A DNA stretch of 18,302 nt from UBA5738 sp964470995 (GTDB taxonomy: Bacteria > Patescibacteriota > Minisyncoccia > Minisyncoccales > UBA5738): the NCBI GenBank assembly GCA_964470995.1, contig CAYYEP010000015.1, positions 1-18,302 on the forward strand, in the 5' to 3' direction. How positions within the stretch are numbered: the first letter of the stretch is position 1; each line of letters starts with the position of its first letter. Positions 1-8,170 of the stretch are shown here, in pieces. The translations under genes were made by a program, and so were the position numbers. The notes under the pieces are model-generated. The model searched no databases and was not told where the DNA came from. It was given only the letters and a program-made list of their open reading frames with translations.

Positions 1-3000
1 CCGAAAAATTTTGGAGTTAAACCGGCGGCTGAATTTTCTGAAGTTTGGCGGCTGGTACCGGAAAAGGTTTCCTTGTCGGCGGGTATCCGGGTTTACACGC
101 CGGCAGGAATGACTGCCGATCAAGTGGCGCAAAATGCGAAATTTGAACCGGAAATTGCCGGCCGATGGCTGGGTACGCCGACGAGTTTTTTTGATTTGAT
201 TGGCGTAGCCTACGGACAGGATGGCGGCGCCAATGCGGAATATGCCGTTTATCAGCCGGACGAACCGTTGTCCGAAGGCTTGCATTACGGCATAACGCTG
301 GCATTGGCCGACGGCAATCTGATGAATGCCGATTTTTTAGCGGTGGGCGATCCGCGGATCGAGGGTATTTTCCCAGCGGGCGATATGGAAGCACCCGAAG
401 ATTCAAAGATTACGATTGTCTTTAGCCGGCCGATGGCGGCTTTGTCCGTTGTTGATATGATGGAACCGAAAGATCTTCCGATCAAGATTGTGCCCGAAAC
501 GAAGGGGCAATGGAAGTGGATTTCGACCAATACTTTGCAATTTATCCCGTCCGAAACACTGAAACTTTCGTCAAACTATACAATTAAGATTGGTTCGGGA
601 CTAACATCGTTGGAAGGTTTGGCGGTGGAACCTGCCGAGGCAAGTTTTAGAACGCGCAATTTGCGCTATTTGAAATATGATGCAATCGGCGATGATGTGG
701 TCTATAACCAGCCATACCGGATTTATTTTAACCAGCCGGTTGATTTGGACAAAACCGCGGCGCAAATCAGGGTTACGGAAATTGGCTCGAATGAGGCGGT
801 GGATTTTGTTGTTGAATATAAAAAGGTTGAAAAGACGGACGAGGGATTGTCGCGGGCCGACGGCAGTTTTTTTTCCCGGGGCGCTCGGGCCGCAAAAAAA
901 TATTTTTATCAATTTCGGGCCAGCATTTTAGGTTCGCTGGGCGGGGCTGGCGGTGAAGACGATAAAACCGTTATAGAGATTTACGGCAAGAAGGATAAAT
1001 TCGGGCGTTCAAAGTTCTGGGATACGGATAAATCGTACCAGGTGATTATTGACAAAGCTTATCCGGCAGAAGGGGATATTATTATTGACGCGCTTCGCCA
1101 GGCCGCGTTTAAGACTACCGGACTGACGGATGGTTTTTTCGAGGAAGGCGGACGCAGCGATTACGCGGATGCAAATATGTTTGACCCGCAGGGGAAACTC
1201 GGCATAAGATTTTATGAATCAATCGATCTGAATGCCAGCAAGTTTGGCGCGTCGGTGCCGGTGGTTAAGAAGGAGTTTGGCAAAAAGTGCACCGATCCCT
1301 ATCTGGAACCGGATGATTTTAATTGCGATCTAATTGACGATACCCGGGCAGTGCTGTTGACATTCGATAAATCCGGGATTAGGGCGGGAGACATCGTTAC
1401 CGTGGCTTTGGAGAAAGTGGTAAATGAAGGCGGCGACCGAATTAACGGGGAAACGATTAAAAGAGATATTTATATTTATAAGCCTCTGGAGTATCGGATG
1501 GCCAAACGCGGCGATAAGGTGGATCTTGATTCTCTAACGTTATGTTCGAATAATCCGCTTGAGGTTCCGGCCAACGAAGATCTGAAAAAAAAGATTGATG
1601 CCCGCCGAGAATTTGAGATATTTTCGTGGAATGGATCGCGGAAGCGTAACTACGAAGAGGGTTCAACGCCGACGAGCTGTAATCCGGACGAGTTTGAAAC
1701 TGTCATTAGCGTGGGGCTAATTCCCAGTACTGATTATAGTTTTAATTTTAATGTTACCGATTTGTTTGGACAAACGCTGATCTTGGAATTGGCCGCATCT
1801 ACAGGTCCTATGGAGGGGTCTTATGTGGCTTTGTTTCCGATGCAACAGGAAGTAAGCGTTACTACCCCGGATCAAACGATACTGACATACGGATCTGAAA
1901 ATCTTACTTACGCCGATGTTTCGGTGTGCAAATTGAGCGCTTATGATTTTTGGCGCCAGCAAGAGCGGTTAAGCGATTGGGGTGCGGTTAACGCGTATCC
2001 GGCAAACTGCCTCCAAAAGGTGGATAAGCGCATTGAGCTTCCCGAGCGCTACTGGCTGACTAATTACTTCGATATCGATATCGCGCGGGGATTTGACCAG
2101 CCGTTGGGAAATTATATTGTGACGCTTGCCAATCCGCTTTATACCGACTACGATGGCGGCCGCCGCTATCGCCATAGTTATATTACGGTAACCGGGTTAA
2201 GCGCGGCGCAAAAATCCTTAAATCTTTCCGATTATCTTTATTCAGGAGCAACCGCCCTGACCGCGCACCAACTGGAGGGAATGAAAAATATTTATTGGGT
2301 GAGCGACATTAAGACATTGGCGCCGGTGGCGGGAGCGCGGGTGGTTCTGTATTCGGGAAACGTTATCGCGGGCGAGTCGATAACCGACTCCCAGGGCGTG
2401 GCGATGATCAAGCCAGTGGCAGGCGCCGATCTGGCAATTGTCGAATTTGGAAATGATTCAACGATCGTCGCGGGTTACGATACCAAGATGAATTGGGCGT
2501 CAACGGCATATAACGTGCGCCGGGCTTATATTTACACCGACCGACCGATCTACCGGCCGGGCGATAAGGTGGATATTAAGGGTATTTTGCGCTTGGGTTA
2601 CGACGGTAACTATCAGATGTGGGAAAATGATGACGTTGCAATCGAGATCCGCGGGCCGCAGTGGGATATCGTTGCCACTCCAACTGCCGTTGCCAACAGG
2701 TTTGGAACCTTTACCGTTGATTATCTCCTTGATTCCGAAGCGGCACTGGGAAACTATGAAGTATGCGTTAAGGGTGGCGGCGAATGCGGCAGTTTTTCGG
2801 TGAAAGAATATTCTCCCGCGGCGTTTAAGGTTGCGGCATCAACAGGCGAAGAAGAATATATTTCCGGGGATAAAATTAAGGTTAATGTGGATGCCCAGTA
2901 CTATTTTGGCGTGCCGGTAGCTAATGCTAATGTCGAATATACGATTTCCAGCCAAAACTATTATTTTGATAAATACGCGGAAGGCGGTTATAGTTTTGGC

Positions 3001-6000
3001 TATTTTGAAGATTGCGGCGGTTCTTATTGTTACGGGGACAAATTCATTCGCCGCGGAGTATTGAAACTTGATGAAGATGGCAAGGGAACTATCGGTGAAA
3101 CCATTGATCTGCAAAAGATAGCCGGGGAGGCGGAATATGCCAACAGCCGCATTATTGTCTTTGATATTACGGCAACCAATTCGCTGGGGCAAAGTATTTC
3201 CGCGCAAAAGTCATTGATCGTTCATGCCGGGGAGGTGTATCTGGGGGCTAAGGCCGATCCGTTTTTCACGGCAAAAGGGCAGGCCGTAAACATCGAAGCA
3301 CAAGCAGTTGATCCCGAAGGCGCCAAATCCAGCGCGGGTGGTGTGGCGGCGGCGGTTTACCGGGTAGAATGGATTTATGCCAAGCGTTTGGAGGCGGGCG
3401 GGTATTATAATTATGACTGGAGCAAGAAGCGGGAGAAGGTAGCCGATATCGGCCTGGATTCCAAGGGCGGCGGGAGTTATGCGGGAAATACGACATTCGA
3501 CAAGGAGGGGCAGTACGAAATTGATATTACGGGCCGGGACGGCCGGGGTAATACGGTAATGTCGCGAGACTACGTCTACGTGTACGGCAATGGAATCGCC
3601 AGCATCAGGCGTTATGACGACAGCCAGCTGACGTTAAAGGCGGAAAAAGAGAAATTGGACGCGGGCGAGCAAGGATCATTGATTATTGAGTCGCCTTTCC
3701 CCCAAGCGAAAGCGCTGGTTACGATTGAGCGCGGAAAGGTTTTTAAGTACGAAATTATCGATATCAAGGGGAGTATGCATAACTATAAGTTCGATGCGGC
3801 CGACGAATACGCGCCGAATGTATACGTATCGGTGTTGCTCCAGTCGGCGGATCCGGCAGTAAAATTCGGGACGCAAGAGTTTAAGATTAACAGCGACCGC
3901 CATAAACTTAATATTGAAGTTAAAAGCGACAAAAAAACGTATAAACCGGGCGATAAAGTAACACTAAACATCCACGCGGCCGATAACCGAGGCGAAGGAG
4001 TGAGCGCGGACATTTCGGTGGCAGTGGTGGACCTAAGCGTATTGGCTTTGGCCGGTAATCCCAAAAAAGACCCGTTGGTATTTTTCTACGATGGGTTCCC
4101 GCTTACGGTTAATACCTATTCAAGCGTTAAGGAGGCCTTAATCAAGGTTGATAACAATTCCCGCACAAAAGGCGGCAGCGGGGGCGGAAATAATGGAGAG
4201 GATAACGGCGTGCGGGGCGAGTTTCGCGATACCGCTTTCTGGGAGGGTTCGGCGGTAACGGATGTTCAGGGGAATGCCCGGATTGAGTTTGAATTGCCGG
4301 ACAACTTAACCACTTGGCAGGCCGAAGCGCTGGGCGTAACAAAGGATACTAAACTGGGTGCGGGCTACGCGGAATTTATGAGCAAGAACGATTTGATGGT
4401 AGTGCCGGTCAAGCCGCGGTTTATTATCCCGGGCGATCAATTCTATGTGGCGGCCCAGGTGTTTAACCAATCCGATAAACCGCGCAAGGTAAAAATATCG
4501 TTTGCCAGCGAGACTCTGAACTTTATTGGCAACAACCGGGAAATAACCCAAAATATTAAATCCCAGGAAAGCAAGACTGTCTATTTCCACATAATGGCTC
4601 CGCTGGAGCAAACGCGGGGCGTACACAGTTTTACCATCAATGCCGATGGCGAGGGTATCAGCGATGCGATTCGGCAGATCATCGCGGTTGTTCCCAATCT
4701 CACGTACGAGGCCGTAGCAACCGCGAATTATGTTACCGGGGCGGCGGCAACTGAAGTTGTTTATCTTCCGGATAACGTATCCAAGGAACAGGGAGGGTTG
4801 ACGATACGGTCTTCTGCAACGCTGGCAGTGTTCCTTTCGGAGGCTCTTAACTATTTTGTGGCTTATCCTTACGGCTGTACCGAGCAGGTTTCCAGCCGTT
4901 TGCGCGCGATGGCGGTGGTGAAGGCCGTACTGGACATCCCTAACTTGGGAGATAAGCTCAATCTGAAAACCGTGTGGGTTGGCGAAACTGAATATACCAT
5001 TGATGATCTGATTGATGCCGGGCTTAACCGAGTATACAAGAATCAGAATTCCGACGGCGGTTTCGGAATGTGGGATAATCGCAAATCTGACTATTATATA
5101 ACATTGGAAGCGGTTAAAATGCTTGAAGAATTGAAATTATCGGGAGTATCAATAAACCAGTCTTCGCTTGACCGCGCTCTCGGCTACCTAGACACAAACT
5201 TTACTTACCAAACCGGTCGAATGGGGCCGGATCAAATGGTGGCTACGGTGGCGGTTTTGCTTGGCAGCAACAACGAATCCAAATCCGCTTCCAGCGCGCG
5301 GGCGGCAGTGATCGGGCTTTTGGCGGCAAAGAACCGGGAGAGTGTTTTAAACGACCAGTTAAGCAATAAGTCGCTGGCACAGTTGTCGATCATCCTTTCG
5401 AGGCAGGATTTCGCGGGAGCTTTGGGACAAGTGAACGCGGTTTTAGACAATCGGATCACGATCGACAGCCGGGGGGCTTTCCTGCAAGCGAACGCGGGCA
5501 ATACGTTCGTGGATAATTACGAGACAACCATCGGCGATACCGCGCTGTATTTGAGATCGCTGGCGGCGGCCCGGCGCGATACGGTTTATACCGATGAAGT
5601 GGTGCGCTGGATTCTGTCTTCGCGCGACAAAGATGGCGCTTGGGGTTCAACCCAAAATACTTTGGCAGCGGTCATGGCGTTTACCGATTTTTTGAAATGG
5701 AAGCGCGAAACCGAATCTCAATTCACGCTGGCCGCGGCACTCAACGGACAGCAGATCGCCCAAAAGGATTTTAACGCCGATACCATACTGGAGCAGTCGA
5801 TTGCTGAAATCAAGGCGTCGCAATTCAAAACCGGGGCTAATAATATTGTCGCGTTCAATAAGAGCGGCAATATTACAAAGGGCGGTTTTTACTATGATAT
5901 GGGATTAAAATATTATCTGTCGGGGCTGGCGGCGCCGCGCGACGAAGGTTTTGCGGTGTCCCGCGCGTTTTATGCCCTGGCTGATGAAGAAGGCAAAACC

Positions 6001-6384
6001 GCACTTGCGAGCGCCAAAGCGGGCGATGTGTTGCGCGCACATATTGAAGTTACCGTAGGACGCGACCGGCGCTTCGTAGCAATCGAGGATTTTATTCCGG
6101 CGGGTATGGAAATTGTGGATATGGAAATGGCTACCGAGCAAAAATCACTGCGCTTCAACGAACCGGAAGTGAAATACAACCTGTTGGTACCTGATTATAC
6201 CGAGTCGCGCGACGAACGGGCGTTTATTTATACGTCGGATTTAAAAGCCGGGACTTATGAGTTTGATTACTACGTGCGGGCGCTTGCAAAGGGGGATTAT
6301 TTGCGGTTGCCTTGCGTGGCATCGGAATTTTACAATCCGGAAAATTTCGGTCGCAGCTCAAGTTCTTACTTCAAGATAAACTAG
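1..6384 (+). CDS. Bacterial alpha-2-macroglobulin (thioester protease trap), 5' end missing
   Basis: Large envelope protein of the bacterial alpha-2-macroglobulin family, which traps proteases through an internal thioester after cleavage of a bait region. The frame is open to base 1, so the signal sequence and true start lie outside; TTG at 73 is not the start. Residues below count from that TTG (2103 residues). A Big_5-like Ig domain spans about 93-193. The macroglobulin hallmark YTDRPIYRPGDKV is near 820-833. A Gly/Asn-rich linker near 1360-1383 sits just before FRDTAFWEG, where the bait region lies in relatives. The domain ending LPDNLTTWQAEALG follows. The thioester motif YGCTEQ has Cys1602 (4876-4878) and Gln1605, opening an alpha-helical thioester domain with GGFGMWDN and DGAWGSTQNT repeats. 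The C-terminal macroglobulin domain has FIPAGMEIVD and a NPENFGRS ending. Relatives (YfhM type) are usually lipoproteins near pbpC; pbpC is here at 8171-10267. A hairpin terminator follows. Confidence 0.95.
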   Translation, partial: PKNFGVKPAAEFSEVWRLVPEKVSLSAGIRVYTPAGMTADQVAQNAKFEPEIAGRWLGTPTSFFDLIGVAYGQDGGANAEYAVYQPDEPLSEGLHYGITLALADGNLMNADFLAVGDPRIEGIFPAGDMEAPEDSKITIVFSRPMAALSVVDMMEPKDLPIKIVPETKGQWKWISTNTLQFIPSETLKLSSNYTIKIGSGLTSLEGLAVEPAEASFRTRNLRYLKYDAIGDDVVYNQPYRIYFNQPVDLDKTAAQIRVTEIGSNEAVDFVVEYKKVEKTDEGLSRADGSFFSRGARAAKKYFYQFRASILGSLGGAGGEDDKTVIEIYGKKDKFGRSKFWDTDKSYQVIIDKAYPAEGDIIIDALRQAAFKTTGLTDGFFEEGGRSDYADANMFDPQGKLGIRFYESIDLNASKFGASVPVVKKEFGKKCTDPYLEPDDFNCDLIDDTRAVLLTFDKSGIRAGDIVTVALEKVVNEGGDRINGETIKRDIYIYKPLEYRMAKRGDKVDLDSLTLCSNNPLEVPANEDLKKKIDARREFEIFSWNGSRKRNYEEGSTPTSCNPDEFETVISVGLIPSTDYSFNFNVTDLFGQTLILELAASTGPMEGSYVALFPMQQEVSVTTPDQTILTYGSENLTYADVSVCKLSAYDFWRQQERLSDWGAVNAYPANCLQKVDKRIELPERYWLTNYFDIDIARGFDQPLGNYIVTLANPLYTDYDGGRRYRHSYITVTGLSAAQKSLNLSDYLYSGATALTAHQLEGMKNIYWVSDIKTLAPVAGARVVLYSGNVIAGESITDSQGVAMIKPVAGADLAIVEFGNDSTIVAGYDTKMNWASTAYNVRRAYIYTDRPIYRPGDKVDIKGILRLGYDGNYQMWENDDVAIEIRGPQWDIVATPTAVANRFGTFTVDYLLDSEAALGNYEVCVKGGGECGSFSVKEYSPAAFKVAASTGEEEYISGDKIKVNVDAQYYFGVPVANANVEYTISSQNYYFDKYAEGGYSFGYFEDCGGSYCYGDKFIRRGVLKLDEDGKGTIGETIDLQKIAGEAEYANSRIIVFDITATNSLGQSISAQKSLIVHAGEVYLGAKADPFFTAKGQAVNIEAQAVDPEGAKSSAGGVAAAVYRVEWIYAKRLEAGGYYNYDWSKKREKVADIGLDSKGGGSYAGNTTFDKEGQYEIDITGRDGRGNTVMSRDYVYVYGNGIASIRRYDDSQLTLKAEKEKLDAGEQGSLIIESPFPQAKALVTIERGKVFKYEIIDIKGSMHNYKFDAADEYAPNVYVSVLLQSADPAVKFGTQEFKINSDRHKLNIEVKSDKKTYKPGDKVTLNIHAADNRGEGVSADISVAVVDLSVLALAGNPKKDPLVFFYDGFPLTVNTYSSVKEALIKVDNNSRTKGGSGGGNNGEDNGVRGEFRDTAFWEGSAVTDVQGNARIEFELPDNLTTWQAEALGVTKDTKLGAGYAEFMSKNDLMVVPVKPRFIIPGDQFYVAAQVFNQSDKPRKVKISFASETLNFIGNNREITQNIKSQESKTVYFHIMAPLEQTRGVHSFTINADGEGISDAIRQIIAVVPNLTYEAVATANYVTGAAATEVVYLPDNVSKEQGGLTIRSSATLAVFLSEALNYFVAYPYGCTEQVSSRLRAMAVVKAVLDIPNLGDKLNLKTVWVGETEYTIDDLIDAGLNRVYKNQNSDGGFGMWDNRKSDYYITLEAVKMLEELKLSGVSINQSSLDRALGYLDTNFTYQTGRMGPDQMVATVAVLLGSNNESKSASSARAAVIGLLAAKNRESVLNDQLSNKSLAQLSIILSRQDFAGALGQVNAVLDNRITIDSRGAFLQANAGNTFVDNYETTIGDTALYLRSLAAARRDTVYTDEVVRWILSSRDKDGAWGSTQNTLAAVMAFTDFLKWKRETESQFTLAAALNGQQIAQKDFNADTILEQSIAEIKASQFKTGANNIVAFNKSGNITKGGFYYDMGLKYYLSGLAAPRDEGFAVSRAFYALADEEGKTALASAKAGDVLRAHIEVTVGRDRRFVAIEDFIPAGMEIVDMEMATEQKSLRFNEPEVKYNLLVPDYTESRDERAFIYTSDLKAGTYEFDYYVRALAKGDYLRLPCVASEFYNPENFGRSSSSYFKIN

Positions 6385-6398
6385 CGGCGGCAATGGTG

Positions 6399-6428
6399 CC
6401 AAAAAAGAGGGGTAACCCTCTTTTTTGG
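6399..6428 (+). terminator. Intrinsic terminator after alpha-2-macroglobulin gene
   Basis: A 13-bp perfect stem (6399-6411 with 6416-6428) closes on the tetraloop GTAA, a GNRA-type loop. The stem carries six A on the left and six T on the right, so it could stop transcription from either side. It lies 15 bases after the TAG stop at 6382-6384. Confidence 0.85.
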
Positions 6429-6465
6429 TTGACATAAGGGTTGTTTATGTGTACGCTTTTAAGCG
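6429..6465 (+). promoter_or_regulatory. Candidate promoter with overlapping 12-bp palindrome
   Basis: A consensus -35 box TTGACA (6429-6434) is followed after 17 bases by a weak -10 TACGCT (6452-6457). A perfect palindrome CGCTTTTAAGCG (6454-6465) overlaps the -10 and the expected start of transcription, the usual place for a repressor operator. The promoter begins just behind the terminator stem and would give a short leader for the gene at 6486. Confidence 0.45.
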
Positions 6466-6485
6466 AATCCGCAGGAGGCAGTACT

Positions 6486-6797
6486 ATGTGTGATGACGAA
6501 ACCAATGAAAAGTTTGATGAACTGTTGATGAAGTTCATAAATTATTGCCGGTTGCTACAGTTGGAATATGAGGCGGACGATATAGATATTGTTTGGGCCA
6601 AACTTAATGATTTGGACCGGGCCAGATTTTTGAGGTTGGAGTCTTTATGGAGCGCCGTGCTTGGTGGCGCGATTGTGATTGGTTTGTCCGAAAGGGGTCT
6701 TACGGATAGGCGGAATCAAATTGCCGCGGCCATCGCAAAACCGTTTGATGCTGAATTGGATAGTTTGTTTCCTTGCAGTTTTAGGCATTTAGTGTGA
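6486..6797 (+). CDS. Hypothetical 103-aa acidic protein
   Basis: Small protein I do not recognise. The start is set by a perfect AGGAGG (6473-6478) seven bases before ATG 6486, the best Shine-Dalgarno site in the window; an in-frame TTG at 6441 and ATG at 6447 lie before it and are rejected. The N-terminal 60 residues are charged and look helical (DETNEKFDELLMKF, then WAKLNDLDRARFLRLE). A short hydrophobic stretch AVLGGAIVIGL follows, too short to be a confident membrane segment, then a basic helix RGLTDRRNQ. There is no signal peptide or metal-binding cluster. It has its own candidate promoter and terminator, so it is probably a separate transcription unit between the alpha-2-macroglobulin and FBP enzyme genes. 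The strong RBS and normal codons make it likely real; function unknown. Confidence 0.7.
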   Translation: MCDDETNEKFDELLMKFINYCRLLQLEYEADDIDIVWAKLNDLDRARFLRLESLWSAVLGGAIVIGLSERGLTDRRNQIAAAIAKPFDAELDSLFPCSFRHLV

Positions 6798-6824
6798 CCG
6801 GTATATGTCGGCCACTTTTTTTAA
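6791..6824 (+). terminator. Possible terminator after small protein gene
   Basis: AGTG (6791-6794) and CCG pair with CGG and CACT (to 6816) around an asymmetric internal loop, and a run of T follows. The stem overlaps the TGA stop of the preceding gene. It is weaker than the other terminators here because the stem is interrupted. Confidence 0.45.
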
Positions 6825-6825
6825 T

Positions 6826-6964
6826 TTGACCGCGGCTAAATTAGTTTGTTATTCTGGAATCGGGAGGAATATTAAAACATTCTCAAAGATCGGTTGAGGA
6901 ATCGAGCCGCTATTTAAAAGACGTGGCCGACCCTGGCCGGTAGCCGGAATGGCCTGTCGAACCT
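6826..6964 (+). promoter_or_regulatory. Promoter and foldable leader of the FBP enzyme gene
   Basis: TTGACC (6826-6831) and TATTCT (6850-6855) are spaced 18 bases apart, giving a leader of roughly 100 bases. In it, ATTCTCAA (6879-6886) pairs with TTGAGGAAT (6894-6902) with one bulged G. Three GGCC blocks (6925, 6935, 6951) and CCGG blocks (6937, 6944) can form a second GC-rich structure ending near the start codon, with GAC (6920-6922) and GTC (6956-6958) able to close it. No Shine-Dalgarno is seen before ATG 6965; GGGAGG at 6862-6867 is too far away. The structure may control translation; this is inference. Confidence 0.4.
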
Positions 6965-8074
6965 ATGGGTAATAGAGTTACGGTGTCGGTATTCAAGGCG
7001 GACGTGGGCGGACCGGGTCATATGAAACCATTCGCCGAAATGGTGCGCGAGGTCAGGGAATATTTATTGTGGGCGGGCGGCGAATTGTTTCGAAGCGCTT
7101 ACGTATCGACGACCGGCGACGATATCACGATAATTTTGGGACACTCCCGGGGCAAAAATGACCGTGCAATCCACGAACTATGCTGGAAGGCTTTTGTGGC
7201 GGCCGCCGATGTGGCCAAGAAAATGAACGCGTACGCGGCCGGGCAGGATCTATTTTCAACCGCGTTTTGCGGCAATCTTGCGGGTATGGGGCCGCAGATC
7301 ATCGAAATGGATTTTGAGGAACGCCAGGGCGAGACTTTTGTGCTTTTTTGTCTTGACAAGACGCGGGCGGGTGCTCTTAACGGCGCGGTGCGGCGGATGT
7401 TTGGCGACGTTAATATTAATACCGGTTTGCTCCATTCGAGCGTAATGCAACAAGGATATATTTTTGAAGTGCAGGATAATTATTTTGGTGGCCCTGGCGA
7501 GCGGGTGATAAGGCTTAATACCCGCAGCGAAATGGCCGAGCTGACGGCCTTACTGGTTAATGATGACCGTTATGTGGTCAAATCGGTAATGTCGGCCGCT
7601 ACCGGCGAGGTGGGGGCAATGGTGTCCACTTTTTGTTTGGATCGAAATTCGGAAACTCATGTTGGCAAGGATGATCCGGTGGCGCTGGTGCGGGTACAGG
7701 GCTGCTGGCCGGCACTGGGCGATGTTTTTAATCCGTTTTCGCTGATTTTTTTGGTGGCGGGAGGGATGCGCGGTTCGCACCGAGTACCCTTGATGCCGGT
7801 AAAGGTGGGCACGCCGGTTTCCGACAGCGACGGCCCGGCGGTTATTTCGGCGCAGGTGTTTTGTTGCAATGACGGCCTTTTGAGTAATCCCGAAGACGGG
7901 TTTGACCAGCCAACCTGGGATGAAGCGCGGCGAAAGGCGGCGCGTATTGCAAGCTGGTTGCGCAGCATTGAACCGGACGGAACGACCTTGCCGCCGGCCG
8001 AAATCGAATACCATGGCATCCGCGATACGATAAAGCATTTGCAGCCGCGGTTCGTGGTTATAAATAAGCCTTAA
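6965..8074 (+). CDS. Class V fructose-1,6-bisphosphatase (FBP aldolase/phosphatase, archaeal type)
   Basis: Full-length (369 aa) cytoplasmic gluconeogenic enzyme of the archaeal-type family that joins dihydroxyacetone phosphate and glyceraldehyde 3-phosphate and dephosphorylates the product to fructose 6-phosphate. Family motifs run in order: KADVGG (metal-binding Asp13), His19, GDD (Asp52, Asp53), YAAGQD (Tyr90, Gln93), MGP with EMDFEER, DKT (Asp131, Lys132), VGKDDP (Schiff-base Lys235, Asp236, Asp237), MRGSH (Arg269), SDGP (Asp289) and EIEYHG (Tyr349). The residue three before the Schiff-base Lys, a Tyr that takes part in aldolase chemistry in characterised members, is His232 here; nearby GW/HHGP positions also differ. 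The ATG at 6965 gives the expected N-terminus but has no clear RBS. It is the only metabolic gene in an envelope region. A strong terminator follows. The family assignment rests on remembered family sequences, without an alignment. Confidence 0.92.
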   Translation: MGNRVTVSVFKADVGGPGHMKPFAEMVREVREYLLWAGGELFRSAYVSTTGDDITIILGHSRGKNDRAIHELCWKAFVAAADVAKKMNAYAAGQDLFSTAFCGNLAGMGPQIIEMDFEERQGETFVLFCLDKTRAGALNGAVRRMFGDVNINTGLLHSSVMQQGYIFEVQDNYFGGPGERVIRLNTRSEMAELTALLVNDDRYVVKSVMSAATGEVGAMVSTFCLDRNSETHVGKDDPVALVRVQGCWPALGDVFNPFSLIFLVAGGMRGSHRVPLMPVKVGTPVSDSDGPAVISAQVFCCNDGLLSNPEDGFDQPTWDEARRKAARIASWLRSIEPDGTTLPPAEIEYHGIRDTIKHLQPRFVVINKP

Positions 8075-8125
8075 GCCTTAAATCTTGATAATCTTGAATT
8101 GCGAAACCCGTGAATCCAATTGGGT

Positions 8126-8153
8126 GCGTGGAGGTAAAACCTCCACGCTTTTT
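8126..8153 (+). terminator. Intrinsic terminator after FBP enzyme gene
   Basis: A perfect 10-bp GC-rich stem (GCGTGGAGGT at 8126-8135 with its complement at 8139-8148) with a three-base loop is followed by TTTTT. The opposite strand has no T run after the stem, so it serves the + strand gene and not the convergent pbpC. Confidence 0.9.
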
Positions 8154-8170
8154 GTGTTTGAAAAATAGGC

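Noticed and set aside
17..6179. Many open frames on the - strand of the macroglobulin gene
   Set aside because: They are shadows of a long, clearly coding + frame and show no family motifs or RBS.
6441..6485. Earlier in-frame TTG and ATG starts for the small protein
   Set aside because: They lie within or before the promoter and palindrome, while ATG 6486 has a perfect AGGAGG at ideal distance.
7550..8038. 162-codon open frame on - inside the FBP enzyme gene
   Set aside because: The + frame has full family motifs; the - frame is basic, His/Arg-rich and has no recognisable motif.
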